Below, piece after piece: positions 41,101-48,093 of a DNA stretch of 64,000 nucleotides. The DNA lies in NCBI GenBank assembly GCA_009760855.2, contig WPIO01000002.1, positions 5,265,001 through 5,329,000 of the forward strand, in the 5' to 3' direction. The notes beneath the pieces are model-generated. The model worked only from the letters and a program-made list of their open reading frames with translations. It had not been told where the DNA came from and ran no database searches. This stretch comes from Cristatella mucedo (lineage: Eukaryota; Bryozoa; Phylactolaemata; Cristatellidae). The position numbers were made by a program, and so were the translations under genes. Within the stretch, counting starts at the first letter, position 1. Each line of letters begins with the position of its first letter.

Positions 41101-44100
41101 GTCGGCTAGATATCTTGTGATGTGGCAACCGTGACACTCAAAACAAACAAGCCTAGATTCAGAGTTTTACACTAAGTGTAAGCACCTGATTGCATCCGCG
41201 TGTAGACCAGCAAGCAACGAGTTACAGAAGCTGAGACGGGATTTCACAAATGCATGGACACGATTCGATGAAATATCTGTGTCTAAGCAAGCTTGAGTTT
41301 GAGCAATTTAGGCAGCTGAAAGAAGGCAGGCTTGACTGCGGAGCTGATGTGGTCTTCGATAAAGGCATCTATGTATCACAGCATTTACTGAGTCCCTGTA
41401 ATTCGTCTTTTATGTGCTTTTGTGGCCAACACTGTGCATGCTGCCACTAACCAAACTGGCATGCTGACCATGTGTATGTCACACCTAACCATGTTAATCT
41501 TCTTGTGTATTGAGCATGCAACTACTATTGATTCGATCGTGCTTCATTTGCAGCAAATGCAAGGTGGCTAGAAAGAGATTGAGTTCTCTAAGGGTGCTAT
41601 ATCAAAAGCATTATTATTAGTATTTATTAAAGGCCACTTTTGAACAGGACTCCTAGATTACATGCAGGTTCAAAAGGAAATATGCTGATGAAGCCGACGT
41701 TGAGCGTTAGATTCGCCAATTTCTGGGTCGTATTTGGTTTGCACTTTTAACGTCATTCCTTTTAAGAAAGTTAGTGCCATGCAAGTAGGGATGTCATCAA
41801 TAAATGCAGCAAGGGTGTCTAGAGAATTTGATATGCTTGAAAGCTAGAAGGGATCTAAGCAAAGGTGCAACTGAGTGTCATCTGCATAGAACTAAAAGCC
41901 TAGGTTTCACTTGGAGGTCGCATCAGCAAGAGGGAGAGTATAAACTGTGAAAAGAAGCCGACCGAGCCCCGAACTCTGAGGTACCCCATGATTAACTGGT
42001 TCCTCGGATAATCTTCGTCAGGTCACATCAAAAGCAATGGTGTCTTTGTGGAGTAATCGGCTCTAAACCCAGACTGGAACTTACTTGCTAGGTTTGGGGT
42101 TTCAAAATAGGAGTTCAGTTGGTCTGCCACAACTCGTTCGAGTGTATTTGATAGGAATGGGAGAAGGGATGTTGGATGACGAAAGCTTCTCGAGTTCTCT
42201 TGGCTCAGCGTGGCTTTGTTAATTAGTGGCCTAACGATAGCCTTTTGGAAAGGTGCAGGGATCTGGCCCGACGCTAAGGACATATTTATAATGTTATCTA
42301 TGCATAGCAGCAGCATATTTAAGCATACTAAAGGTAGGACAGTGGGAATATGGTATAGAGGGCTAGTAATCTTCTTTGATTGATAGATGAATTTCAGGAT
42401 AACGTCACTCGTGGCCTCCTTCAATCCAGACATCAAGGTAGTGAATGGAGTCGAGGGCCAGGAGTCCTGTGCTGAGGTAATTGAAGGACAGGAGTCCAGA
42501 TGAGATGCTTCAACCTTAGGGATGTACTCTCTGACCTTGTCTATCTTGCTGACAAAGAAGATAGAGAAGCGAGCAGCTAGGTCGCCACAGGGATCACTAG
42601 GTATGGAGCTGACCTATGAGCGGTTAAGGAAATGGTTGATGGTAGACATAAGCATTTTCTGATTGTGCATCTCTGATTCAGCCATATTCTTTTAACAGTC
42701 AGACTCGGCCTTTTCTAGGATCGCCTGGTATGACCTCCAGGAGTCTTCGTATGCCTGAAGATGAACAGTCAATCCTGATTGTTTATATGCTTTCTGAAGC
42801 TTTCTCAGTTTCTTAATTTCTGGGCTAGGTCAAGGTCTAGGGTGATTAGAACCGGATCGTATGACCTGCTATAAGATCCAAGAAGGCCTCCGGGACTTCT
42901 CTCTGATTATCATTGTATTTGGGGCTAGTCGCATGCAAATTCGCATCGGATAATCAAAGCGAATTCAAATAAATATGGAAAAGACTAAGCTGCTGCAAGT
43001 CAGGTTATGTAGAGTGATTATAAGATGACTTGTGAGACATCATCATTTCCCCAAGAATAGAGTTTTAAATTCGCTTGTTTCTGAATAGTAGATTAATCTT
43101 TCTTCGGAAGTTATTAAAAAATGTTTCTAATTCATGTGATCCCTAGCATTCAGCTCTCTTATTCCCTTGTATATTGAGGCGTTTTTTACTTCATATCCAA
43201 TATCGCGTAATGAGCAGTCCCAGAAAGGAATGCGCCGACTCGTGGGAATCGTCATAGATAGTTGCACGTGCAGCTGAGTACTAGAGCTGATAATGGCTCC
43301 GAGGTGCTACCATCAATAGAAATAGAGCCAAGTAGATTGGTTGCTCGGTCTTTCTCCAGCATCAAATTCCCCCCATACCCAGGGTATTTGCGAAAACCGT
43401 AACCACTGCCAGCAAGGTAGGCTACACGGTTCTGGTAATTGATTGCTTTAGTGAGTAAGTCAATCGTTTATGCTACTAAACTTCTGAATATAACTAGATC
43501 AAGGGATAAAAGGCCGTATCGACTCTTGAGACTTTTAAAAGCAAGTACAGTGAAGAGTTGACACCCATAATGTAGATTACCAAAACTTTTTGAGGGGTGA
43601 ATGCTGCCAGAATCAGCATTTTTGGGTGTTGCAAAGCTCCACTAGTATATACGGCCAAGTGCAATACTTAATAGGAATAATAATACTACTGTATCTAATA
43701 TAGCTTCTTTGGAGAACTCAGTATCTTATTAGGCACTTAGCATTTGCTGCAAAGGAAGCACGAATGAATGGTTAGTGATAGCATGATCAATACACAAGTA
43801 TAATGTGGTTAGGGGGTTACATCCACAGGGTCAGCATGCAAATATTGTTAGTGGCAGCATGCATAGTTTCAGCATGCATAATCATATTAAGGACGAATCA
43901 CAGAGACCCACTAGATGCTGTGGTATAAATAGACGGGTTTTAGTTTGTTTTTAAATGTGGTCAAGTCAGAAAATGTCTTGACGCAAGTCGTGAGTGAGTT
44001 TCATGCTTTGGGAGCATTCGAACTAAAGACAGGGTCTCCAAAGAATTTGATAGTTTGTATTAGGTATGGGTAAGCAATTTATTTCCGAAAACCGGTGGTA

Positions 44101-47100
44101 CGATGCTTAGCCTGGTGGGGGGAGTAGATCTGAGAAGTAGGCTGGAGCCAAAGAATGAAAGGACCTACAAGTGAGTGACAGAACCTTCAAGTCGATATGT
44201 TGGCTGACTGGGAGCCAGTGCAGGTCACCGAGAAGTGGTGAGGTGTGGAAACTACGAAGCTCACAACAGACAATCCTAGCTGAAGAGTTTTGCACCACCT
44301 GTAAACACCTGAGTACGCAGGCCGGTAGACCAGCCAGCAGTGAGTTACAGAAGTCAAGACATGATATCACAAATGCAAGGACCAATTTAGATATGGTATC
44401 CCTGTCTATGCAAGCCCGAATTTTGGCAATGCTATTTAGCTAAGAGTAGAAACATTTGACTGAAGAGCTGGTGTGGTCGTCTAACGAAAAGTCACTTTGG
44501 AACAGGACGCCAGATTTCGTGCAGATTCAACAGGAGCTACCACATATTCAATGTTATTACTGGTGGATACTAATGCACTGCATTACTAGGGTTGAAATAA
44601 TACAATCAGAAATATTTTACAAATTTATTTACAAGGTTTTTAGTTAAATACAAGTATATATCTTGACATTTCAATTTGCATATATATCAATGATTAGATT
44701 CAGTTTAATGGCTTGTTCAAGCTATAAGTTACTACCAATATACTAGTCGTTGAAATGAAGTTCCAGTCAGTTTTTAAGATTTTTGTTGTACTCAACTTAT
44801 ATAGCCATGCTTGGGGTGGGTAACGACCTTCTCAGGATTTCGGTACAGTAGTTCTGCTCGTTTCGCTTCACCTGTTGGCAGTGTTGGATATAATTGATTG
44901 GCAAGTTATTCTTCAGCACCTCTCATCTAGCCTCGGCATCACTGGAATTTCACTGCAATTTTTTAAGGCTTTTCTCAGTGGGAGAATCCAGAATGTTGAT
45001 ATCAATAGGCAACAGTCATCCCTGGAGCCTCTAACAGACAGGGTACCCCGAGTTCTTACACTGTTTCACAAGGCCCACTACGGCCTGGGTCCTCAATGCC
45101 TAGCTGAACTGCTCCTCGCGCCCTCAGGTCCTGTGTGGACAATACATTAGCTGTTCCATTTCTCCGCTTAAAGACCGTTGGCGAAAAAAACTTTAGCTCT
45201 GCAGGTCCTGGACTGTGGAACTCGCTTCCACAATTCTTACACAACGACAACTACTCTCCGGCTGCAGACTATAGCGCATCTTTTCCAGTGCTCCTGAGCT
45301 GCTACTTCCACGCTACTCACTACCTCAACTGCTCTCCTGACTCTGCTATGCTTCCTGCTTTCTCTTTGCTGCTTGAGATGAAGTCTGTTGGCTACCGAAT
45401 GCGAACCGAAAGCCACTTAGGTTGCGAGTGCACTTTAAAAATTTCTCCTGCCTAGCACCCACATAGTCTTTGTGGCTTTGTGGAGTTACAGACGGAGATA
45501 TCAACAAAAAAAGTCTCAGTGAATATTGCAGTATTTCCGAAATTCCTACCCCTCCGCCGATGGATTCACCAAACACAACATGGGTTTCCATTTCTAGGCC
45601 AATGATTCCTGATGGACTTTAAGCGCATTAAACTAGCTCATTTTATTTGCAGCATGTATTGCTAAAATTCGAACTTAAATTGCATGAAACACTCTCAAGT
45701 TGAATTGACAATAAAACTAAATGACTAGTTACAGAAAAACAAGTGCAATTTATCAATTAGAAAAACTATCCCCTAAAATGGGCTGTGGCAGAAAATCACA
45801 TTTAATATCACCGCGAAATCTAGATCTGCTCAGAAAGACTCACGGACTGCTCCAAAGTGACCTTTCAATAGACGACAAAATCTGCTCCTCAGTCAAGTCT
45901 GCTTACTTTTGGATTTATATCATTGTAGAAATTTGGGACTGCTTAAGCAACAGAATCACATACACACTGGTCCATACATTTTGACATCCCGTCTCGATTT
46001 CTCTAGCCCACTGTTTGCAGGTCTAAAGGCCTATACACTAATGGCTTACTCTTCGTTCAAAACTGTAAAGATAGACTGCTATGTCTTGACGGTTACAGTT
46101 GCAACATTATTCCATTTATCGCGGGCATGAACTGGCTCGCAATTAAATATCGCATCAACTTAAGCTTTTGTCACTCACTTTTAGGCCCCCCTCCTCTTGC
46201 TTTCGGTATCAGAACTACTCATAAAACGTATTAGAAATTGAAACTACATACTCTTCTGTGAAATCGTTAAACCATGCCTAGCAAAAACTTTAAATCCTTC
46301 GGAGACCTTGGCTTTAGTTCGTTTGCTCATAAAGCTACAATCTCCTTTCGGACTGAGGTCATGGCATCCTCAGACTTGACTACATTTAAAAAGAAGGGGT
46401 GCTTGTAAATCTTCAATTGTGTGCTAATTTGTGCTGACACTTCTTGTTATCGAAAAACATATTACCACGCTTCATCTATAGAATACTCAAAGTGCCTAGA
46501 AAGAGATTTAGCTCTCTAGAGTTGCTACACGAATTTATTACCATACCTATTATCGTTTCCAGTTTCAAAGGTATTTTTTTCAAATTAGTGGCAGAAAGTA
46601 GAGGCAGCAGCAGCCTTAGTAGCAAGCATTACAGTAAGGCATTTATTGAAAACATATTCAGGCATGACAATTAAACACAGCGATGCATATAAATAGTGTA
46701 CTCATGAACACCAAAATTAAACCATGAGCAATACGGATCATATCGTTCATTACATTCAAGCATCGATAACAATATTTGCCTGCCCCTTTCCCTGCAAAAA
46801 AATGTACGCTTAAGTTATCAACATAGCATACAATGGAAGTAGCTAAGGATAATCTGTGTCTTTATTAACTAAGGCAACAGCCGTGGATGATTTAAACCTT
46901 ATTCCAAAGTTCCTTATTGAAAAACACCAGTATTCTTTCAATTTTAGCCTTGACGTCTGCAGTAAACTTGGCTAAACACCTCTCAAACAAATTCTGTCTT
47001 CATAATAATAAGCTGTTACAGTAGCAAACGACAGCACTCGGTTTTGAAGAGCTTCAAAGGTTATCGCAGTGGAAAGAAATAGCAGTTGGCTACAGCTCTT

Positions 47101-48093
47101 GGGTGCTTGCTTCAATAAACCCTATACGAGCTTAAGCAAATTGTTCTATCTTCGAAATCATGAAGTCCCTGATTTCTTATACTGCATTCAATGCTGTTTA
47201 TGTCATATAAGCTAACCTGCTGATAAAAAACACCCACACATCCATGTATGCAATCAAATATACAGAAAAAATAGACTACTGGAATTGTACACAAGCTTAG
47301 ATTCGTAAAGGCGACAACAGGTAGATAATTAGCACGCTGGGAAAATAAATTTGTCGACACTCTGAGCTGTCTTGATCATTGATACTCTGGCTGCCGAGTT
47401 CGGACCACTGTAGCGAGTGGATAGCGAGCCGGGCGGGCATAAAGGCAGCAGCACCACAATTATACTGGCAAGAATACGGTCAAATGTATATCATATAAAG
47501 GGGGTAATAATTCTTATAAATCGTATACATTAGTCAATGCCTAACATAAACCTCCACATTCTCGAAACCATATCCGGTATAAAGTAATAACATGTTTTTT
47601 TTAGGGCTCTTGACGCATATTCCTGATAAGCTCACCCCAATTATCAGAGGCGGTAGGGTCCTTGCGAGGTCCGATAAATTGTGGTAGGATTTGGAAACGG
47701 TTGGTTGGAAACCAAAACGCAGTGAAAGGAACCCCGGCTGGTTCAAATAGGTCACGTACCATACCCATGGAGGCTTTTGCTCAATTCAGCCTGATGTTCG
47801 GAAGTAAAACATATCTTCAAACAATGATCATCTTCAAACGGTCGTTACCCTGTTTTTACAGACGCTGCGATTTTGGTAGCAATTTTTCTGTGTCCGCCAT
47901 TGCTTCTTAAGGTTTACAAATTGAGCTTGCTAAATGTTTTTAAATCTGACGGCCTCACATATGCTGAAAACTCTTGCGACTCAGCGCGAACAGCCACAGG
48001 CAGCAATAGCACGAAGCAGCTTCCTATCAAATTTGCCAAGCATTGCGCGTATTGTGCATTGCTGTCGATACTCTGGGCTACTTTATCAGACAT
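20061..48093 (-). CDS. Integrin beta subunit, gene 1 (multi-exon span)
   Basis: Type I membrane adhesion receptor subunit expected to pair with an integrin alpha chain and link extracellular ligands to the actin cytoskeleton. On the minus strand the recognisable exons run in the correct domain order: candidate signal peptide (48.0 kb), beta-I domain piece (39.4 kb), I-EGF2 to I-EGF4 (31.7, 30.8, 22.8 kb), transmembrane/juxtamembrane (20.4 kb) and cytoplasmic NPLY/NPSY tail (20.1 kb). Phases agree at I-EGF2/3, I-EGF3/4 and the last intron. Not found: PSI, the first and last parts of the beta-I domain, most of the hybrid domain, I-EGF1 and the beta-tail. These are short, diverged exons that I could not identify by eye. 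Introns are large and packed with LINEs. An in-frame TGA at 31671-31673 leaves open whether the gene is intact. The gene 2 stop codon lies about 2.5 kb upstream. Confidence 0.8.
20308..20480 (-). CDS. Integrin beta gene 1, transmembrane/juxtamembrane exon
   Basis: Starts after CTCCGAGCAG in phase 1 with D-CPAD, the usual Cys-Pro just before the membrane. Then comes a roughly 23-residue hydrophobic helix (VGAIGAIVALLLLALLLW), then the inner-membrane motif TIQDRREYESY, equivalent to the conserved HDRREF clasp that pairs with the alpha chain GFFKR, and RERWSK. The only phase-0 GT that joins to the tail exon is GGC|GTCGGC, a weak donor, so the 3' border is uncertain. The frame stays open through the intron to a TGA at about 20142. 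Confidence 0.93.
20500..21655. other. Integrin gene 1 intron, no feature recognised
   Basis: A beta-tail exon is expected between 20.5 and 22.77 kb by analogy with gene 2. I could not identify one by eye. Confidence 0.4.
21656..21848 (+). mobile_element. LINE family B fragment
   Basis: Plus-strand residues equivalent to AGLQKKATRPLQRTMNMAARL and LLKELGWLLVEQRIQSKV, the same block as at 53.03-53.19 kb (AGLPKKASRPL, LLKDLGWLPVDQRMQSKV). Short internal piece. Confidence 0.75.
21849..22773. other. Integrin gene 1 intron, no feature recognised
   Basis: Unique-looking intron sequence between the LINE piece and the I-EGF4 exon. Confidence 0.4.
22774..22869 (-). CDS. Integrin beta gene 1, I-EGF4 exon
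   Basis: Clean exon of 32 codons between acceptor CTTATAG and donor CCG|GTGAGT, phase 0 at both ends. It reads DIPCNGRGACMCGRCECPDS, then GYRGPFCNNIKP. This is the CNGRGxCxCGxCxC...G..C module of the fourth integrin EGF repeat, just before the beta-tail. It joins in frame to the upstream exon ending EASTTS. Confidence 0.95.
22870..23494. other. Integrin gene 1 intron, no feature recognised
   Basis: A minus-strand open stretch at 23218-23451 contains scattered cysteines but sits on the wrong side of the I-EGF4 exon to be the beta-tail and lacks a module pattern. Confidence 0.4.
23495..24085 (+). mobile_element. LINE family A, 3' fragment with tandem 5' junction
   Basis: The 5'-truncated copy begins with three tandem copies of a 19-bp unit (TTGACTTCAAGGTTTTGTA, about 23497-23552). 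It then reads LSLTFRSLHSMAPAYLSDIL through NLKTHLFRTAFSGSL (ORF to 23830), the 3' UTR, the AAAGCGCC/GGCGCTTT hairpin and an (ATT)n tail to about 24080. The coding part is intact, so this copy is relatively young. Confidence 0.9.
24086..24534. other. Spacer between inverted LINE copies
   Basis: About 450 bases without recognised features, between two family A copies in tail-to-tail orientation. Confidence 0.5.
24535..25390 (-). mobile_element. LINE family A, 3' fragment with intact C-terminal frame
   Basis: Minus-strand copy: (ATT)n tail, hairpin, 3' UTR, then an uninterrupted C-terminal frame from FQSDLSLDDHISS through LQLVQNSAARLVCRERR, LHWLPVKQRIDFKV and SYAPTAWNSLP to FRTAFSGSL (24777-25380). 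It is 5'-truncated near 25390. Closely similar to the copy at 60.02-60.86 kb. Confidence 0.92.
25391..27559. other. Integrin gene 1 intron, one unexplained ORF
   Basis: No repeat or known gene recognised. The minus strand is open for roughly 110 codons at 26661-26990 (see findings), with no LINE or integrin resemblance. Confidence 0.4.
27560..28107 (+). mobile_element. LINE family A, 3' fragment
   Basis: Begins at the codons for VLSLTFRSLHSLAPAYLSDIL, continues to NLQTHLFRTAFSGPL (stop about 27858), then 3' UTR, hairpin (AAAGGGCC...GGCGCTTT) and an A/T-rich (ATT)n tail. Its truncation point nearly coincides with that of the 23.5-kb copy. Confidence 0.9.
28147..29269 (-). mobile_element. LINE family A fragment, decayed
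   Basis: Minus-strand copy from a degenerate hairpin (GCCGTCAGGGAACTTGATCTC) through 3' UTR and C-terminal region (LFQSDLSLDNHISS near 28950) into the RT palm. At about 29190-29230 the YADD box reads as ADDPQ after a stop. It is interrupted at 29270 by a DNA transposon. Confidence 0.8.
29272..30582 (+). mobile_element. Tigger/pogo-like DNA transposon, internally deleted
   Basis: Bounded by imperfect terminal inverted repeats: CAGTTGTCCCTCG at the left and the reverse complement of CAGTTGACCCTTG at the right. TA precedes the left end and CA (decayed TA) follows the right end, as expected for Tc1/mariner-superfamily insertion. Inside, the plus strand carries the C-terminal part of a Tigger-type DDE transposase: HLPPNTTSLIQKMNQGVIRAF at about 29360-29420, then frameshifted segments to an acidic end (EDTAPPEDSPTEVV) at about 30170. 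The N-terminal DNA-binding half is missing. The residue normally Asp in QPMDQGV is Asn here. Confidence 0.85.
30781..30914 (-). CDS. Integrin beta gene 1, I-EGF3 exon
   Basis: Acceptor CCACTTGCAG, phase-1 start, donor TCG|GTATGT, phase-0 end. Reads HGTCRCDQRGENYCDC, a loop, then SSCDCPLSRETCIEASTTS. Cysteine spacing matches I-EGF3 (GxCxC...CxC...CxC...TC) with a 4-residue insertion after the second cysteine pair. Splicing to the exon at 31640 gives CRRHGTC, and to the exon at 22869 gives CIEASTTSDIPCNGRG. Both junctions have the expected spacing. Confidence 0.93.
31058..31430 (-). mobile_element. LINE family A, 3' fragment
   Basis: Tail (AAT)n, hairpin GATAAAGCGCTCTC...TAGGCGCTTTAC, 3' UTR and the last coding residues (NLKTHLFRTAYSGSL). 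5'-truncated near 31430 at the AWN(C/S)LP block. Confidence 0.87.
31640..31852 (-). CDS. Integrin beta gene 1, I-EGF2 exon with in-frame TGA
   Basis: Minus-strand frame reads GTCENRSSNCSLDG, PCSGRG, KCDC, RYRGDFCEYDNF, then TGA (31671-31673), then CNSYSGLLCRR into the next exon. Donor AGAA|GTACGA is in phase 1 and matches the phase of the I-EGF3 exon. The usual module is CxGRGxCxCGxCxC...G.FCECDNFNC. Here the first CxC after GRG is missing (MFTAS), the Cys of CEC is Tyr, and the Asn before the next Cys is TGA. The 5' border is uncertain: TCCTGAG|GC (31852, phase 1) or AATTGCAG|C further in. May be a diverged active exon, a recoded codon, or a disabled gene. Confidence 0.8.
31853..32849. other. 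Integrin gene 1 intron; one splice-bordered candidate
   Basis: At 31972-32068 (minus) a 97-base segment has a good acceptor (ATCTTTCCCAG) and donor (GCGAG|GTAAAG) and is open in two frames. One reads PGLYVRIHCGVLW, reminiscent of the P.GL.V.Y.A.C start of the integrin hybrid domain. The other has a phase compatible with the next exon. Unresolved. Confidence 0.3.
32850..33085 (-). mobile_element. LINE family A fragment, very decayed
   Basis: Without tail. Minus-strand similarity to the block around KSFGDRAF...PLHSL and RIDFKVLQL can still be followed (for example CTTGAAGTCCATACG-like sequence near 33058). Old copy. Confidence 0.55.
33580..35212 (+). mobile_element. LINE family A, internally deleted copy
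   Basis: Starts in the 5' endonuclease region (CTCGCTCAACGTGCAATAAACC; LLALTETWLK near 33720), then jumps near 33780 to the RT. An ORF at 33795-34433 reads LLDISEAFDNIGQKVLLE, then LGFEFYADDTQLYHCL. A second frame (34518-34931) holds the C-terminal LQLVQNSAARLVCREH block. 3' UTR, hairpin and (ATT)n end at about 35210. The YADD catalytic box is intact, but the endonuclease-RT linker is deleted. Confidence 0.9.
35213..37284. other. Integrin gene 1 intron, A/T-rich
   Basis: No feature recognised apart from a short (AAAT)n/(AT)n tract at 36567-36603. Missing integrin exons (end of beta-I, hybrid) may lie here. Confidence 0.4.
37285..38915 (-). mobile_element. LINE family A, 5' half (endonuclease region)
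   Basis: Minus-strand copy from the 5' region (AACAAAAGAAAAGCGCCCC at about 38880) through endonuclease remnants (LDQIFSYDYTLSSPIITKFCLSDHMQISFIL near 38100). It ends at the start of the RT (SPLDPIPTVLL, SLVSGHLPAPFKKAV, about 37300), where it is truncated on the 3' side. It lacks a 3' tail, which is unusual for simple 5' truncation and points to a later deletion. Confidence 0.88.
38916..39388. other. Intron downstream of the beta-I exon
   Basis: On the minus strand a strong donor (CAGTG|GTGAGG near 39137) follows a stretch with a CPQPLFYPLPLL reading. It could be the next beta-I exon, but the match is too weak to call. Confidence 0.3.
39389..39469 (-). CDS. Integrin beta gene 1, beta-I domain exon
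   Basis: Acceptor TTTTTTTAG, phase-1 start. Reads QALATVTSYVRLGFGSFSDQ, then PVIPVIG, with donor ATCG|GTAAGC. The GFGSF...(V/I)xPxI block is the hallmark of the integrin beta-I domain after the MIDAS helix (family form: RIGFGSFVxKxVxPY). Beyond the donor the frame stays open for about 25 residues (KPEPRLHNC...) and still faintly resembles the family's PxKLxxPC. The true 3' border could therefore lie further on, although GTAAGC is a strong donor. Confidence 0.87.
39470..40082. other. Integrin gene 1 intron, no feature recognised
   Basis: The exon carrying the MIDAS DxSxS motif is expected upstream of 39.47 kb. I did not find it. Confidence 0.35.
40083..40215 (-). mobile_element. LINE family A, 3' tail only
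   Basis: (AAT)n, TATAGCGCCCTAAGAGAACTCAATCTC, GCAGCAAAGGAAGCACGAT: the terminal hairpin and adjoining 3' UTR on the minus strand. Confidence 0.75.
40216..40617. other. No feature recognised
   Basis: Spacer between two minus-strand LINE copies. Confidence 0.5.
40618..42890 (-). mobile_element. LINE family A, 2-kb copy split by a nested insertion
   Basis: Minus-strand copy from (ATT)n tail and hairpin (40618-40690) through 3' UTR and C-terminal region. It is interrupted at 41361-41634 by a plus-strand LINE tail. It resumes with the RT palm (YADD region near 41880) and fingers (ORF 42023-42436: SPLYHIPTVLPL, SLASGQIPAPFQKAIVRPL, FLSNTLERVVADQL) and ends near 42890 in the endonuclease-RT linker. 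Many frameshifts. Confidence 0.87.
41367..41628 (+). mobile_element. Nested LINE family A 3' end with target-site duplication
   Basis: A 262-bp plus-strand insertion: last coding bases (equivalent to TTTAGTGGGTCCCTG), 3' UTR, hairpin and TTATTATTAG tail. It is flanked by AAAGGC on both sides (41361-41366 and 41629-41634). Removing one copy restores the host LINE sequence. Confidence 0.85.
42891..43671. other. No repeat recognised; one open stretch
   Basis: On the minus strand about 43280-43450 a frame of some 55 codons reads YLAGSGYGFRKYPGYGG and continues to a stop. No family recognised. Confidence 0.35.
43672..44555 (-). mobile_element. LINE family A, 3' fragment
   Basis: Minus-strand: degenerate (AAT)n tail, 3' UTR, C-terminal block (ORF 44107-44385: SCLDFCNSLLAGLPACVLRCLQVVQNSSARIVC) and the start of the LSLDDH region. 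Truncated near 44555. Confidence 0.87.
44556..44829. other. No feature recognised
   Basis: A/T-rich spacer between two LINE pieces. Confidence 0.5.
44830..45060 (+). mobile_element. LINE RT palm fragment (family A-like)
   Basis: Plus-strand frame reads LDIIDWQVILQHLSSSLGIT, then LQFFKAFLSGRIQNVDIN and PLTDRVPRVL, equivalent to AFDTIDH...LLERL and PLKSGVPQGS. It joins abruptly to a family B 3' end at about 45060, so the two were brought together by recombination or template switching. Confidence 0.75.
45058..45505 (+). mobile_element. LINE family B, 3' end
   Basis: Plus-strand reading LFHKAHYGLGPQCLAEL, then KTVGEKNFSSAGPGLWNSLP (equivalent of the ...GPRLWNSLP block of CR1/L2-type LINEs), then the family B 3' UTR (GAAGTCTGTTGGCTACCGAATG...TTTGTGGAGTTACAG). 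Confidence 0.82.
45835..46550 (+). mobile_element. LINE family A, 3' fragment, decayed
   Basis: Plus-strand: LLQSDLSIDDKICSSVKSAYF, then DFSSPLFAGLKAY and later the GDLGFSSFAHKA block. The shortened 3' UTR ends in CCTAGAAAGAGATTTAGCTCTC. Frameshifts throughout. Confidence 0.8.
46551..47958. other. Integrin gene 1 5' intron, no feature recognised
   Basis: A PSI-domain exon is expected downstream of the signal-peptide exon; none is obvious. Open frames here lack a cysteine module pattern. Confidence 0.35.
47959..48093 (-). CDS. Candidate first coding exon of integrin gene 1 (signal peptide)
   Basis: Minus-strand ATG at 48093 opens MSDKVAQSIDSNAQYAQ, then a hydrophobic core CLANLIGSCFVLLLPVAVRA and ESQEFSAY. 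The donor TAT|GTGAGG is in phase 0. The hydrophobic core with a VRA|E-type cleavage site looks like a signal peptide. Its place, upstream of the beta-I exon on the same strand and between the two integrin genes, fits the first exon of gene 1. The long polar N-terminal extension is atypical. There is no sequence homology to prove it. Confidence 0.35.
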
